A stretch of 64,000 nt of DNA from Streptomyces sp. NBC_01669. Lineage in GTDB: Bacteria; Actinomycetota; Actinomycetes; Streptomycetales; Streptomycetaceae. Below are positions 55,971-64,000 of the stretch, one piece after another. Position 1 is the stretch's first letter. Every line of letters starts with the position of its first letter. The DNA lies in NCBI RefSeq assembly GCF_026339735.1, contig NZ_JAPEQG010000002.1, positions 124,001-188,000 of the forward strand. Reading direction: 5' to 3'. The translations under genes were made by a program, and so were the position numbers. The notes beneath the pieces are model-generated. The model had not been told where the DNA came from. It saw only the letters and a program-made list of their open reading frames with translations, and made no database searches.

Positions 55971-57079
55971 GAGCGTCCTTCCCTGACCCAGTCCTCGGAG
56001 ACGGTGACGTGCTTGATCGTCCTGCGGAGGTAGGAGTAGGCGATGTGCAGCAGGCCGTCGCGGCGGCTCTGCATGACGCAGGGGTAGGAGTAGCCGAATT
56101 CGCCGGCCTCCCAGTACTCGTCGTCGGCGCACTGGAGGTCGCGGCGCACCGGCCAGGTGCGGCCGTCGTCGTCGGAGAGGGCCACCGTGAGCGGGGTGCG
56201 CAGTGCCTTCCTGCGGCGGCCCTCGCCCTCGCCGACCCAGCGGAACTCGCCGCGTTCCAGGCTCGCATGGTTGTAGACCAGCGCCAGGGCACCACTGTCG
56301 AGCCGGGTGACCTGGACGCCGGAGTTGTTGTTGGGCAGCTCGGTCGGTACCGCCCTGCTCCAGCTGCGTCCGGAGTCGGTGGAGACCGTGGCGTGGATGC
56401 GGTCGGCGGCGCGGCTGCGCAGCAGGCCGAGCAGCGAACCGTCGACGCGCCGGACGACGCTCATCTGGACCAGGTGGTCGCTCCCCTCGACGTCGTACTC
56501 CTTCCAGGAGGCGCCCTCGTCCTCGCTGATCAGGACGGTGCTGTGCTCCCCCTCGGCGCGGCAGCGGTAGGCGGGCAGCAGCAGGCTTCCGTCACCGGGG
56601 TCGAGCGGCGGGTTGCGTACGAAGACGCCCGGTCCCTCATGGGCGATGTGCGCGGGGTCCCAGGTGCGGCCGCCGTCGTGCGAGGTACGGGCGACCAGGT
56701 GCGCGGTCTTCTGGTCGTGCGGCTCGTTGGACGGGTGGAACAGCCACACGGTGCCGTCCGGCCGCTGGTCGAGCACCGGGTTCTGCTCGGAGCGGTCCGG
56801 GTCGGCGGACATGGCCATGGCCCCGGTCCAGCGGTCGCCGCCGAGCGGCAGCCGGGACAGCACCACATTGGTGTCGCGGTCGCCCTCGTCGGGGCCGTTG
56901 AACCAGGCGCACAGCAGGTCGCCGTCGTCGAGTTCGAGGAGACTCGCGGAGTGGCTGTCGCCCGGGTGCGGGGCGGGCAGCAGCGCCTCCCGCACACCGG
57001 GATCGCCCGGCCGGGGCCGCAGCACACCATCGAATCTCGGGTCGTGCGCCGGCCCCCTCCCCTGTTCCGTTCCCGTCAT
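55967..57079 (-). CDS. Sialidase-fold (BNR repeat) hydrolase
   Basis: A 370-residue six-bladed propeller of the sialidase superfamily. Four Asp-box motifs are visible: SHDGGRTW, SEDEGASW, STDSGRSW and SDDDGRTW. Other conserved parts include LLCAWFNGPDEGDRDTNVVL and GVFVRNPPLDPGDGSLLLPAY. A classical FRIP arginine motif is not evident, so the substrate is probably not sialic acid. In this locus the related keto-deoxy sugars of rhamnogalacturonan II (Kdo, Dha) or another glycoside are possible. No signal peptide. ATG 57079 is preferred: it overlaps the ATPase stop (ATGA) and has GAAGGG at workable spacing, whereas GTG/ATG choices at 57088 abut the ribosome site. Confidence 0.82.
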   Translation of the reverse strand: MTGTEQGRGPAHDPRFDGVLRPRPGDPGVREALLPAPHPGDSHSASLLELDDGDLLCAWFNGPDEGDRDTNVVLSRLPLGGDRWTGAMAMSADPDRSEQNPVLDQRPDGTVWLFHPSNEPHDQKTAHLVARTSHDGGRTWDPAHIAHEGPGVFVRNPPLDPGDGSLLLPAYRCRAEGEHSTVLISEDEGASWKEYDVEGSDHLVQMSVVRRVDGSLLGLLRSRAADRIHATVSTDSGRSWSRAVPTELPNNNSGVQVTRLDSGALALVYNHASLERGEFRWVGEGEGRRRKALRTPLTVALSDDDGRTWPVRRDLQCADDEYWEAGEFGYSYPCVMQSRRDGLLHIAYSYLRRTIKHVTVSEDWVREGRS

Positions 57080-58140
57080 GCTCGGCATCCCTTCAGTTCC
57101 AGTTCTCCGGCGAAGTGGCAGGCCGACGTCCTGCCGGCTGCGATCTCCCGCAGCGCCGGCACCTCCGTGCGGCAGCGGTCGCGCGCGTAGAAGCAGCGCG
57201 GGTGGAACGGACAGCCCTGCGGCACGTTCGAGGCGTCGGCCACCTCACCGCGCAGCACCACGCGCTCCCGGCGGCGCGCCCCCGGGTCGGGTTCGGGCAC
57301 CGCGGACAGCAGGGCCTCGGTATAGGGGTGCAGCGGCTGCCCGTACAGCTCGTCGGTCGCCCCCGTCTCCACGACCTTGCCCACGTACATCACCGCGATC
57401 TCGTCGGCCATGTACTCCACGACGCCCAGGTCGTGGGAGATGAACAGGTACGTCAGGTCGGACTCGTCCTGGAGGTCCTTCAGCAGGTTGAGGATCTGCG
57501 CCCGCACCGACACGTCGAGCGCGCTGACAGCCTCGTCCGCCACGACCATGCGCGGGGCGAGCGCGAGGGCACGGGCGATGCCGACGCGCTGGCGCTGGCC
57601 GCCGCTGAAGGCGTTGGGGTAGCGCCGCAGGTACTCGGGGCGCAGCCCGACGCGGCGCAGGAGCTCAGCGACCCGTTCCTCGGTCTCGGCGGCGCCGAGA
57701 CCGAGGTTGACGCGCAGCGGTTCGCCGATGATCTGGAGCAGCGTCATGCGGGGGTTGAGCGAGGCGAACGGGTCCTGGAAGACCAGCCGGATCTCGCTGC
57801 GGTACGGCTTGAGGGCACGCTCGTCGAGCTTGGCCAGGTCGATCACCGTGCCGTCGGTGCGACGGTAGGAGATCTCGCCCGAGGTGGGTTCGAAGAACCG
57901 CATCAGACAGCGGCCCAGGGTGCTCTTGCCGCAGCCCGACTCTCCCACCAGGGCTACCGTGCGGCCTGCCGGGACGGTCAGGTCCACTCCGTCGACCGCG
58001 CGTACCCGGCCGACGGCGCGGCCCAGCAGTCCTCGCCGGATGGGGAAGTGTTTGGTGAGGCCGTGTGTCCGCAGCAGCGGGGCGGTTCCGGTGGCCGTGG
58101 CTGCGGCCGTGGCCGTGACTTCGGAGGGCGGTGCCGTCAT
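57076..58140 (-). CDS. ABC transporter ATPase, OppF/DppF type
   Basis: A 354-residue ATP-binding subunit of a peptide/family-5 ABC importer. Walker A GESGCGKSTLG (about residue 70), Q-loop VFQDPFASLNPRM, signature FSGGQRQRVGIARAL, Walker B MVVADEAVSALDVS and H-loop FISHDLGVVEYM are all intact. The C-terminal oligopeptide-transporter extension ends with GCPFHPRCFYARDRC, a cluster of cysteines known from this family. ATG 58140 overlaps the OppD-type stop (ATGA). With its partner it powers import by the two permeases upstream, here most likely of pectin-derived oligosaccharides. Confidence 0.93.
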   Translation of the reverse strand: MTAPPSEVTATAAATATGTAPLLRTHGLTKHFPIRRGLLGRAVGRVRAVDGVDLTVPAGRTVALVGESGCGKSTLGRCLMRFFEPTSGEISYRRTDGTVIDLAKLDERALKPYRSEIRLVFQDPFASLNPRMTLLQIIGEPLRVNLGLGAAETEERVAELLRRVGLRPEYLRRYPNAFSGGQRQRVGIARALALAPRMVVADEAVSALDVSVRAQILNLLKDLQDESDLTYLFISHDLGVVEYMADEIAVMYVGKVVETGATDELYGQPLHPYTEALLSAVPEPDPGARRRERVVLRGEVADASNVPQGCPFHPRCFYARDRCRTEVPALREIAAGRTSACHFAGELELKGCRA

Positions 58141-59204
58141 GGGGTGGTCTCCTCGTGCTCCTCGTGCTCCTCGTGCTCCTCGTACAGCAGGCAGCTCACC
58201 GCGCCCGGACGGCCCTGGTCCCGCAGCGGCTCCGGGACCGTCACGTCGCAACGGCCGGCCATGAACTCGTCGCAGCGCGGGTGGAAGGGGCATCCGGACG
58301 GCCGCCGGTAGGAATGGGGCACCATGCCCCGGACCGGCCGGAGCCGTTCACGCGATCCGGACCCGAGCTTGGGCACCGAGCGCAGCAACGCTGTGGTGTA
58401 CGGATGGCGCGGCGCCCGGAACACGTCCTCGACGCGCCCCTCCTCGACGACGGTGCCCAGATACATCACGGCGACGCGGTCGGCCATCTGGGCGGCGACC
58501 CCGAGGTCGTGGGTGATCAGCATGACCGCCATTCCGGTCTCCTCCTGGAGGCCGCGCAGCAGGTCGAGGATCTGGGCCTGGGTGGTGACGTCGAGCGCGG
58601 TCGTCGGCTCGTCGGCTATGAGCAGCTGCGGGCCGCAGGAGAGCGCCATGGCGATCATCACGCGCTGCAGCATGCCGCCGCTCATCTGGAACGGGTACTC
58701 GTCGACGCGCCGTTCGGGTGCGGGGATGCCGACGCGGCCGAGGAGTTCGACGGCGCGGGCACGGGCCTCGGCCTTGGTGACACGCTCGTGGAGCCGGATC
58801 GCCTCGCCGATCTGGTTGCCGATCGTGTGCATGGGGCTCATCGAGGACATCGGTTCCTGGAACACCATGGCGACCCGCTTGCCCCGCACCTCCCGGACGG
58901 TCTCGGGGGCGGCGCTCACCATGTCGGCCGCGCCGTCGTCGGTGCGCACCCGGATCTGTCCGCCGGTGATCCTGCCGGGCCGGTCCACGAGACGCAGCAC
59001 GGAGCGCGCCATGACGCTCTTGCCGCAGCCCGACTCCCCCACCACGGCGAGGACTTCACCCCGGGCGATGGCGAGGTCGACGCCGCTGACGGCCTGCACG
59101 ACGCCGTCATCGAGTTCGAACTGCGTGTGCAGACCCTCGATTTCGAGAATGTTCTGCCGCGGTGGCGTCTGCTGACGCTCCCACGATGCCTCTGTCGTCG
59201 GCAT
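58137..59204 (-). CDS. ABC transporter ATPase, OppD/DppD type
   Basis: A 355-residue ATPase partner. Walker A GESGCGKSVMARS, VFQEPMSSMSPMHT, signature MSGGMLQRVMIAMAL, Walker B LLIADEPTTALDVT and LITHDLGVAAQMAD are present, as is the C-terminal GCPFHPRCDEF motif. The extreme C-terminus is EEHEEHEEHEETTP, encoded by a 9-bp tandem repeat, and is not part of the conserved fold. It starts nine bases after the OppC-type permease stop and overlaps the OppF-type gene by four. Confidence 0.93.
   Translation of the reverse strand: MPTTEASWERQQTPPRQNILEIEGLHTQFELDDGVVQAVSGVDLAIARGEVLAVVGESGCGKSVMARSVLRLVDRPGRITGGQIRVRTDDGAADMVSAAPETVREVRGKRVAMVFQEPMSSMSPMHTIGNQIGEAIRLHERVTKAEARARAVELLGRVGIPAPERRVDEYPFQMSGGMLQRVMIAMALSCGPQLLIADEPTTALDVTTQAQILDLLRGLQEETGMAVMLITHDLGVAAQMADRVAVMYLGTVVEEGRVEDVFRAPRHPYTTALLRSVPKLGSGSRERLRPVRGMVPHSYRRPSGCPFHPRCDEFMAGRCDVTVPEPLRDQGRPGAVSCLLYEEHEEHEEHEETTP
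58149..58184. repeat. Four-copy 9-bp tandem repeat in the OppD tail
   Basis: CTCCTCGTG repeated four times (last copy CTCCTCGTA), 58149-58184. On the coding strand it gives the Glu-Glu-His repeats at the C-terminus of the ATPase. In-frame units mean copy number can change without frameshift. Confidence 0.85.
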
Positions 59205-59213
59205 CGCAGCCCC

Positions 59214-60365
59214 TTACTGTTTGTACGGGTCCGCGGAGTCCCGCAGCCCGTCACCGACGAAGTTCATGGCGAGTACGGTCACGAAGACCGCGACGCCGGG
59301 TATCAGCAGCCACGGCGCCGTCTCCAGCGTCCGCACGTTCTGGGCCTCCTGGAGCAGGACGCCCCAGCTCACGGCGGGCGACTGGAGGCCCAGGCCGAGG
59401 AAGCTCATGGCGGTCTCGCCGAGGATCATCGCCGGGACGGCCATGGTGAGCGAGGCGATGACATGGCTGGACATCGACGGGACCATGTGCCGGAAGATGA
59501 TCCGGATGCGGCCGCAGCCGTCCAGCCGCGCAGCCGTCACGAAGTCCTCCTCGCGCAGCGAGAGGAACCGTCCGCGCACGACGCGGGCGAGTCCGGTCCA
59601 GCCGAGGACGGAAAGGATGGTGGTGATGGCGAAGTACCGCATCATGGGCCCCCAGTCGGCCGGCACGGCGGCGGAGAGTGAGAGCCACAGGGGCAGAGTG
59701 GGGATCGCCATCAGGAACTCGATGACGCGCTGGATGAGCGTGTCGGGGGCGCCGCCGTAGTAGCCGGAGACGCCGCCGAACAGCAGGCCGAGCAGGAAGC
59801 TCACCGCGACCCCGATGAGGCCGATGGAGAGCGAGACCCGCGAGCCCTGGATGATCAGGGACAGCAGGTCACGTCCCTGCCGGTCGCTGCCGAGCAGGAA
59901 GACCTTGTCCTTGGCATGGGCCGCGCCGAAGAGATGGCGGTCCCAGGGGATGATCCCCCACATCTCGTAGGAGTCGCCGCGCGGGAGGAACCTCAAGGGG
60001 ACGCGCAGGTCGGGGTCGAGGGTGTGGATCTGCTCGAAGGTCTCGGGGTCCCGCTCGGTGCGGTAGCCGTTGACGTACATCTGCAGGCCGTCGGACCAGC
60101 TCAGGTCGACCTTGACCATCTGGGGCGGGGCGTAGGTGAGGGTGGAGTCACTGGTGCTGGTCGAGGTGGGCGCGAGGAACTCGGCGAAGACGACGACGAC
60201 GTACGCGAGGAGCACGACCACGGCGCCCGCCACGGCCAGCTTGTGCTTGCGGAACTTGCGCCACACGAGCCGCCAGGGGGAGCTCCTGGCGGCCGCGGCA
60301 TCGAATTCGAGCTCCGGGTCCGCCTCGGCCGGCGGTGCGGCCGGCTTGTGGTTCCTGGTCAGCAC
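59214..60365 (-). CDS. ABC transporter permease, OppC/DppC type
   Basis: A 383-residue inner-membrane permease. One N-terminal transmembrane helix (LAVAGAVVVLLAYVVVVFAE, about residues 43-62) is followed by a roughly 110-residue external loop (YAPPQMVKVDLSWSDGLQMY, with GSDRQGRDLLSLIIQGSRVS at its end), then five helices and the EAA-type loop DFVTAARLDGCGRIRIIFRH that contacts the ATPases. The large loop is longer than in short-peptide OppC proteins, as often seen in sugar-oligomer importers of this class. GTG start at 60365 preceded by GGAGGGTGAG; 6 bp after the OppB-type stop. Confidence 0.92.
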   Translation of the reverse strand: MLTRNHKPAAPPAEADPELEFDAAAARSSPWRLVWRKFRKHKLAVAGAVVVLLAYVVVVFAEFLAPTSTSTSDSTLTYAPPQMVKVDLSWSDGLQMYVNGYRTERDPETFEQIHTLDPDLRVPLRFLPRGDSYEMWGIIPWDRHLFGAAHAKDKVFLLGSDRQGRDLLSLIIQGSRVSLSIGLIGVAVSFLLGLLFGGVSGYYGGAPDTLIQRVIEFLMAIPTLPLWLSLSAAVPADWGPMMRYFAITTILSVLGWTGLARVVRGRFLSLREEDFVTAARLDGCGRIRIIFRHMVPSMSSHVIASLTMAVPAMILGETAMSFLGLGLQSPAVSWGVLLQEAQNVRTLETAPWLLIPGVAVFVTVLAMNFVGDGLRDSADPYKQ

Positions 60366-60371
60366 GGCGGC

Positions 60372-61373
60372 TCACCCTCCCTCGTAGCGGTGCCGGATTC
60401 TGGGGTCCCACCAGGCGAGGGCGAGGTCGCTGATCAGAGTCCCGATGACGGTGAGGGTGGACAGGATCAGGACGAAGCTGCCCACGAGGTACATGTCCTG
60501 GTTCTCCACCCCGCTCAGCAGGAGCGGTCCGGTGGTGGGCAGGCTCATGACGATGGAGATGATGGTCTCGCCGCTGATGAGGCCCGGCAGCAGCCATCCG
60601 ACGGTGGAGAAGAACGGGCTCATGGACATCCGGACCGGATACTTGAGCAGCAGCTTCCATTCGGGCATCCCGCGGGCGCGCGCCGCGACGACGTACGGTT
60701 TGTACAGCTCGTCCAGGAGGTTGGCGCGAGTGATGCGGATCAGGCCGGCGGTACCGGACAGCCCGATGATGACGATGGGGAGCCACAGATGGGCGCCCAT
60801 GTCGAGCACCTTGCCGAGGTTCCAGGCGGCGTCCTGGTACTCGGGGGAGAACAGGCCGCCGGGGCTGGTCCCGAAGAACCGCATACCGGCCCACATGAAG
60901 ACGAGGGCGAGCAGGAACTCGGGCACCGCCATGCCGAAGAAGCCGAAGAAGGTGGCCAGGTAGTCGCCGGGCGAGTACTGGCGCACCGCGGAGAATATCC
61001 CGATCGGGAAGGCGATGGCCCAGATGAACAGCAGGGTGGAGACGGAGAGGAAGAAGGAGAGTCCGACGCGGTCCCAGATGAGGTCGGAGACCGGGCGGCT
61101 GTTCCAGGCGAACGCCTGCCCGAAGTCCCCGTGGAAGACGATGTTGGAGATCCACTTCCAGTACTGGGCGAGAAAGGACTGGTCCAGGCCGTAGCGGGAG
61201 CGCAGGGCGGACAGCTGCGAATCGCTCATCATCTCGCCGCGGCTCTCCGCCTCGGCCTGGAGAGTCGAGACGTAGTCGCCGGGCGGCAGGCTGATGATGA
61301 AGAACGAGGCCAGGGAGACCGCCCACAGGGTGACGACCATCCACATGACACGGCGGGAGAGGAACGAGAGCAT
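60372..61373 (-). CDS. ABC transporter permease, OppB/DppB type
   Basis: A 333-residue permease with six predicted membrane helices; the first is MWMVVTLWAVSLASFFIISL. The OppB landmark DLIWDRVGLSFFLSVSTLLF and the ATPase-contacting loop YKPYVVAARARGMPEWKLLL are present, with GWLLPGLISGETIISIVMSL near the end. It pairs with the OppC-type permease downstream and the family-5 binding protein 18 bp upstream. Confidence 0.92.
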   Translation of the reverse strand: MLSFLSRRVMWMVVTLWAVSLASFFIISLPPGDYVSTLQAEAESRGEMMSDSQLSALRSRYGLDQSFLAQYWKWISNIVFHGDFGQAFAWNSRPVSDLIWDRVGLSFFLSVSTLLFIWAIAFPIGIFSAVRQYSPGDYLATFFGFFGMAVPEFLLALVFMWAGMRFFGTSPGGLFSPEYQDAAWNLGKVLDMGAHLWLPIVIIGLSGTAGLIRITRANLLDELYKPYVVAARARGMPEWKLLLKYPVRMSMSPFFSTVGWLLPGLISGETIISIVMSLPTTGPLLLSGVENQDMYLVGSFVLILSTLTVIGTLISDLALAWWDPRIRHRYEGG

Positions 61374-61391
61374 GGGTGTCCCCCGTCCGGG

Positions 61392-63395
61392 TCAGGCCTT
61401 GCCGGAGAAGAAGTAGGTCGCGGGATTGCTCGGCCCGGGGGCCTGGTGCGCCACCGCCGCGCTGAACTCCTCGGGCACGTTGAACATGTTGTTGCGGACG
61501 ATGCCGTACTCCGACGGCGGGGTGGAGATCCCGATGTAGTAGAACTCCTCCTGGGTGATCGCCAGGATCTTCCTGGCCAGGCCCAGCGCCTCGTCGGCGT
61601 CGAAGGTGCCCCGCAGCTTGTCGTTGAGTTCGAGCTGCTCGCGTACGCGGGCCGGCGGCTCCTCGCCTGACTTGCCCTCGCTGGTGTACCACTCGGCCCA
61701 CTTGCCGCCGAAGCGGGAGGAGCCACGGGGGTTGGTCGGCAGGTAGTAGTGGTTGCCGCCGGCGCCGGTGCGGAGGTCGAACGAGCCGCCCTGCCAGGTC
61801 GCGGCCTCGGATTCGCCGGCCTCGACGCGCTCCCAGTACAGGGTCTCGGCGAGCCGCTGGATGTTGGCCTTGACGCCGACCTTCGCCCAGTCGCCGCGGA
61901 TCAGGTCGCAGGCGTCCACCTGGTCCGGCTGGTCGGAGACGACCAGCACGGTGAAGGCGACCGTGTCGCCGTCCTTCGTGAGGCGGATGCCGTCGCCGTT
62001 GCGGCGGGTGAAGCCGGCCTTGTCGAGGTACTCGGCGGCACGGTCGACGCTGTACTCGGTGAACTGGCTGCCGAGTTGCTTGTTGTAGAGTTCGTCGCCC
62101 TCCGCGGGTCCGCACTGCCAGGGGATGCCCTGGCCGCCGTATATGGTGTCGATGATCTTCTTCCGGTCGATGGCGTACGACAGGCCGATCCGGAAGTCCT
62201 TGTTGGCGAAGAGCTTGCGCTTCCTGGGGTCGGAGTGGGTCTGGTTGAACCCGATGATCATCATGTTGGCGAGGGCCGACTTCACCTCGATCAGGCGGTA
62301 GGCGCCCTTCTTCCGGTTGCGGGAGATCACTGGCTTGTTGCGGATCGTCCCGAAGTGGGTGAGCTGCATGTCGAGGTCGCCGTTGGTGACCTTGAGGACC
62401 TCGACCTCGACGTCCTGGATGTTCTCCACGACGACCTTGTCGATGTACGGGAGCTGGCTTCCGTCCGGGTCGACCTTCCAGTAGTACGGGTTGCGCTCGG
62501 CGACCAGGCTGCTGCCCTTGCCCAGCTCGTTCTTGGACAACCAGGCGTTGAGAGTGGGCAGTTGGTGGTTGGCCCAGCAGTCGGCGCGCAACGGCAGGTA
62601 GTCGGTCCAACTGCTCAGGCCGGCCTTCTTTGCGAGCGCGTCGGCGGTCTTGCCGTGCTTGGGGTGGAACTGCTTGATGTAGTGGGCCGGCAGCAGCATG
62701 ACGATGCCGGAGGTGCCCGCCATCTCCTCCAGGAAGCCGGGCTTGGGCTCCTCGTACACGTAACGGACGGTGTGGTCGTCGACCACCTCGAACTTCGCGT
62801 TCTTCCCGGACTTCGACATCCACAGGTCGTAGACGCCGTCCGGGTGGAGGTCCGGGTCGACGTTGTAGTCGTGGTAGGCAAAGGCGAAGTCGTCCGTGGT
62901 CACCGGCCGGCCGTCGGACCACTTCAGGCCCTTGCGCAGGGTGAAGACGAACTCCGCGCCGCCCTGCTTGACCTCGTACTTCTCGCAGACGTTCGGCAGG
63001 AGTTCCGTCTTCGTCATGCCCTGCCAGGTGGGGCCCCAGGCGACGAGCGGCTCGTAACCCATGCTGTAGTGCAGCCACATCACGTCTTCCTGCGTGATCA
63101 TGGCCGAGTGCCAGGTGCCGCCGTAGGCGCCGGACTTCTCCAGCGGGGTCACCTTCAGCGGGGCGGCCGGAAGCCGGTCGGCGACCTTGGGCAGTTTCCC
63201 CGCGTCCGCGAGCTTCTTCAGCGCGGGTGCTTCCTTGCCCTTGGCGCCGGTCGCCGCTCCCGCGCCCTCGGGCTCGGTGTCGAAGAACCCGCAACCGGAC
63301 AGCGAGGCGGCCACCAACAGGCCACCGCCCGCCCGCAGGAGCGAACGCCGGTCGAGCATGCCGCGCCGGTCGGGGGATGGCGTGCGGTCAGTCAT
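61392..63395 (-). CDS. Family-5 ABC substrate-binding lipoprotein
   Basis: About 667 residues. The Tat-type signal DRRSLLRAGGGLLVAASLSGC ends in a lipobox Cys (LSGC), so it is a membrane-anchored lipoprotein outside the cell. Family-5 features include VFTLRKGLKWSDGRPVTTDD, then FAFAYHDYNVD, and DFRIGLSYAIDRKKIIDTIY. At 670 residues it is longer than dipeptide-binding proteins and similar to oligosaccharide-binding members. ATG 63395 has AAAGGAG ten bases upstream and shares one base with the aldolase stop (TGATG); a GTG at 63404 is too close to the ribosome site. First transporter gene of the operon. Confidence 0.92.
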   Translation of the reverse strand: MTDRTPSPDRRGMLDRRSLLRAGGGLLVAASLSGCGFFDTEPEGAGAATGAKGKEAPALKKLADAGKLPKVADRLPAAPLKVTPLEKSGAYGGTWHSAMITQEDVMWLHYSMGYEPLVAWGPTWQGMTKTELLPNVCEKYEVKQGGAEFVFTLRKGLKWSDGRPVTTDDFAFAYHDYNVDPDLHPDGVYDLWMSKSGKNAKFEVVDDHTVRYVYEEPKPGFLEEMAGTSGIVMLLPAHYIKQFHPKHGKTADALAKKAGLSSWTDYLPLRADCWANHQLPTLNAWLSKNELGKGSSLVAERNPYYWKVDPDGSQLPYIDKVVVENIQDVEVEVLKVTNGDLDMQLTHFGTIRNKPVISRNRKKGAYRLIEVKSALANMMIIGFNQTHSDPRKRKLFANKDFRIGLSYAIDRKKIIDTIYGGQGIPWQCGPAEGDELYNKQLGSQFTEYSVDRAAEYLDKAGFTRRNGDGIRLTKDGDTVAFTVLVVSDQPDQVDACDLIRGDWAKVGVKANIQRLAETLYWERVEAGESEAATWQGGSFDLRTGAGGNHYYLPTNPRGSSRFGGKWAEWYTSEGKSGEEPPARVREQLELNDKLRGTFDADEALGLARKILAITQEEFYYIGISTPPSEYGIVRNNMFNVPEEFSAAVAHQAPGPSNPATYFFSGKA

Positions 63396-64000
63396 CAGGT
63401 CCACGCTCCTTTGCGTGTATGTGCCGCCTCTTCCAGCTCGCGGACCTTGGGGACGACGGTCGCGGTCAGCCGGCCCCGCTCCTCGTCGTCCAGGCGTGCC
63501 AGCGGCTCGGCGGCGTGGGCTTCGTCGATGCGGCCGAGGGCCGCCAGGACGAACTTGAAGGTTGCGACGAGTGCGGCGAGCGTCGGTTCGCGGCGGGCCT
63601 CGCGCATCAGATCGAGCAGGTCCTCCAGCTGTTCCTGGAGGCTCCGGGCGTGTTGCCAGTCCCCGGCACGGGCGGACTCGTAGAGGTCGACCAGGAGACG
63701 GGGGGTGACGTTGGCGAGCGAGGTGGTGGCGCCTGCCACCCCCGCGTAGAGCGAGACGTCGGTCAGGCTGCTCCCGCCGGCGAAGCAGCGCACCTCCACT
63801 CCCTGCCGTGCGCCGCGGCGCAGCAGCTGCCGCAGCCAGCTCATGTCGCCCGCGCTGTCCTTGATGCCGCAGAGCACGCCCTCGCGGGTGAGTTCGACGA
63901 CGCAGTCGACGGTCAGGGCGGACGGGGTGAGCTGGGGCATGTGGTACGCGAGGACGGGGATGCCCACGGCCTCGGCGACGGCGCGGTAGTGGTCGCGGAG
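63395..64000 (-). CDS. DapA-family aldolase/lyase (5' end outside window)
   Basis: The last 201 residues of a DHDPS/N-acetylneuraminate-lyase family protein; the gene continues beyond 64000. The Schiff-base lysine is in LCGIKDSAGDMSWL, preceded by GIPVLAYHMPQL, and followed by VRCFAGGSSLTDVSLYAGVAG, where the family carries its substrate-binding loop. Members cleave or form 2-keto-3-deoxy acids. In this catabolic operon the role is probably aldol cleavage of a sugar acid rather than lysine biosynthesis. It is coupled to the binding-protein gene by TGATG. Confidence 0.85.
   Translation of the reverse strand, partial: LRDHYRAVAEAVGIPVLAYHMPQLTPSALTVDCVVELTREGVLCGIKDSAGDMSWLRQLLRRGARQGVEVRCFAGGSSLTDVSLYAGVAGATTSLANVTPRLLVDLYESARAGDWQHARSLQEQLEDLLDLMREARREPTLAALVATFKFVLAALGRIDEAHAAEPLARLDDEERGRLTATVVPKVRELEEAAHTRKGAWT

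Overview
The window is high-GC DNA with strong third-position GC bias, GTG/TTG starts, four-base stop/start overlaps and Tat-type signal peptides. All of this points to an actinomycete, most likely a Streptomyces. It has three parts: an NRPS island between insertion-sequence scars (about 1-22 kb), a small sugar-acid operon (22.1-26.6 kb), and a large plant-cell-wall glycan utilisation locus (26.7-64 kb) that runs off the right edge.

Left part. A WD40 protein is followed by an intact IS630-family element (TA duplication, 17-bp perfect terminal repeats) that cuts into a TPR-protein remnant. Two large minus-strand NRPS genes, joined by a 4-bp overlap, encode a four-module line: C-A-T-C-A-T and C-A-T-E-C-A-T-methyltransferase. 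My hand-read specificity codes suggest Gln/Glu-like, Asn, Thr (epimerised) and an unassigned fourth residue. There is no thioesterase or reductase, and no MbtH, transporter or other tailoring gene in view. The 5' side of the NRPS is closed by nested transposon wreckage: an ISAzo13-family element inside an IS6-family element (itself frameshifted and lacking a catalytic Asp), which abuts the 5' stub of another transposase.

Middle part. A DUF1537 sugar-acid kinase, a PdxA-type dehydrogenase and a DeoR regulator form a translationally coupled operon. It diverges from an aldo-keto reductase gene, and the intergenic region holds a long inverted repeat that is a good operator candidate.

Right part. 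Glycoside hydrolases for rhamnose (two GH78), fucose (GH29), galactose (GH42, GH2), L-arabinofuranose (GH127-like), galacturonate (two GH28) and apiose (GH140/DUF4038-like plus a degenerate paralogue), with a sialidase-fold protein, surround a RuBisCO-like protein, a second DUF1537 kinase and a zinc dehydrogenase. A family-5 ABC transporter (binding protein, two permeases, two ATPases), a DapA-family aldolase and a separate Tat-exported family-1 binding protein complete the set. Most hydrolases lack signal peptides, which suggests import of oligosaccharides followed by cytoplasmic breakdown. The sugar set matches rhamnogalacturonan II or another apiose-bearing pectin. The RuBisCO-like protein plus DUF1537 kinase matches the known tail of D-apiose catabolism (3-oxo-isoapionate kinase and 3-oxo-isoapionate-4-phosphate decarboxylase).

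Control. The same 10-bp palindrome, TGGCATRCCA, lies at four start regions (31.05, 42.58, 42.78 and 52.01 kb) that between them head nearly all catabolic operons here except the ABC operon, whose 5' end is outside the window. Two of the sites lie just downstream of good divergent promoters (TTGACG-17-TACGGT and TTGACG-17-TAGCGT). No gene for a cognate regulator is visible other than the DeoR protein. An IS5-family element has inserted exactly at the stop codon of an acyltransferase fusion gene inside this locus, reusing TGA as its target duplication.
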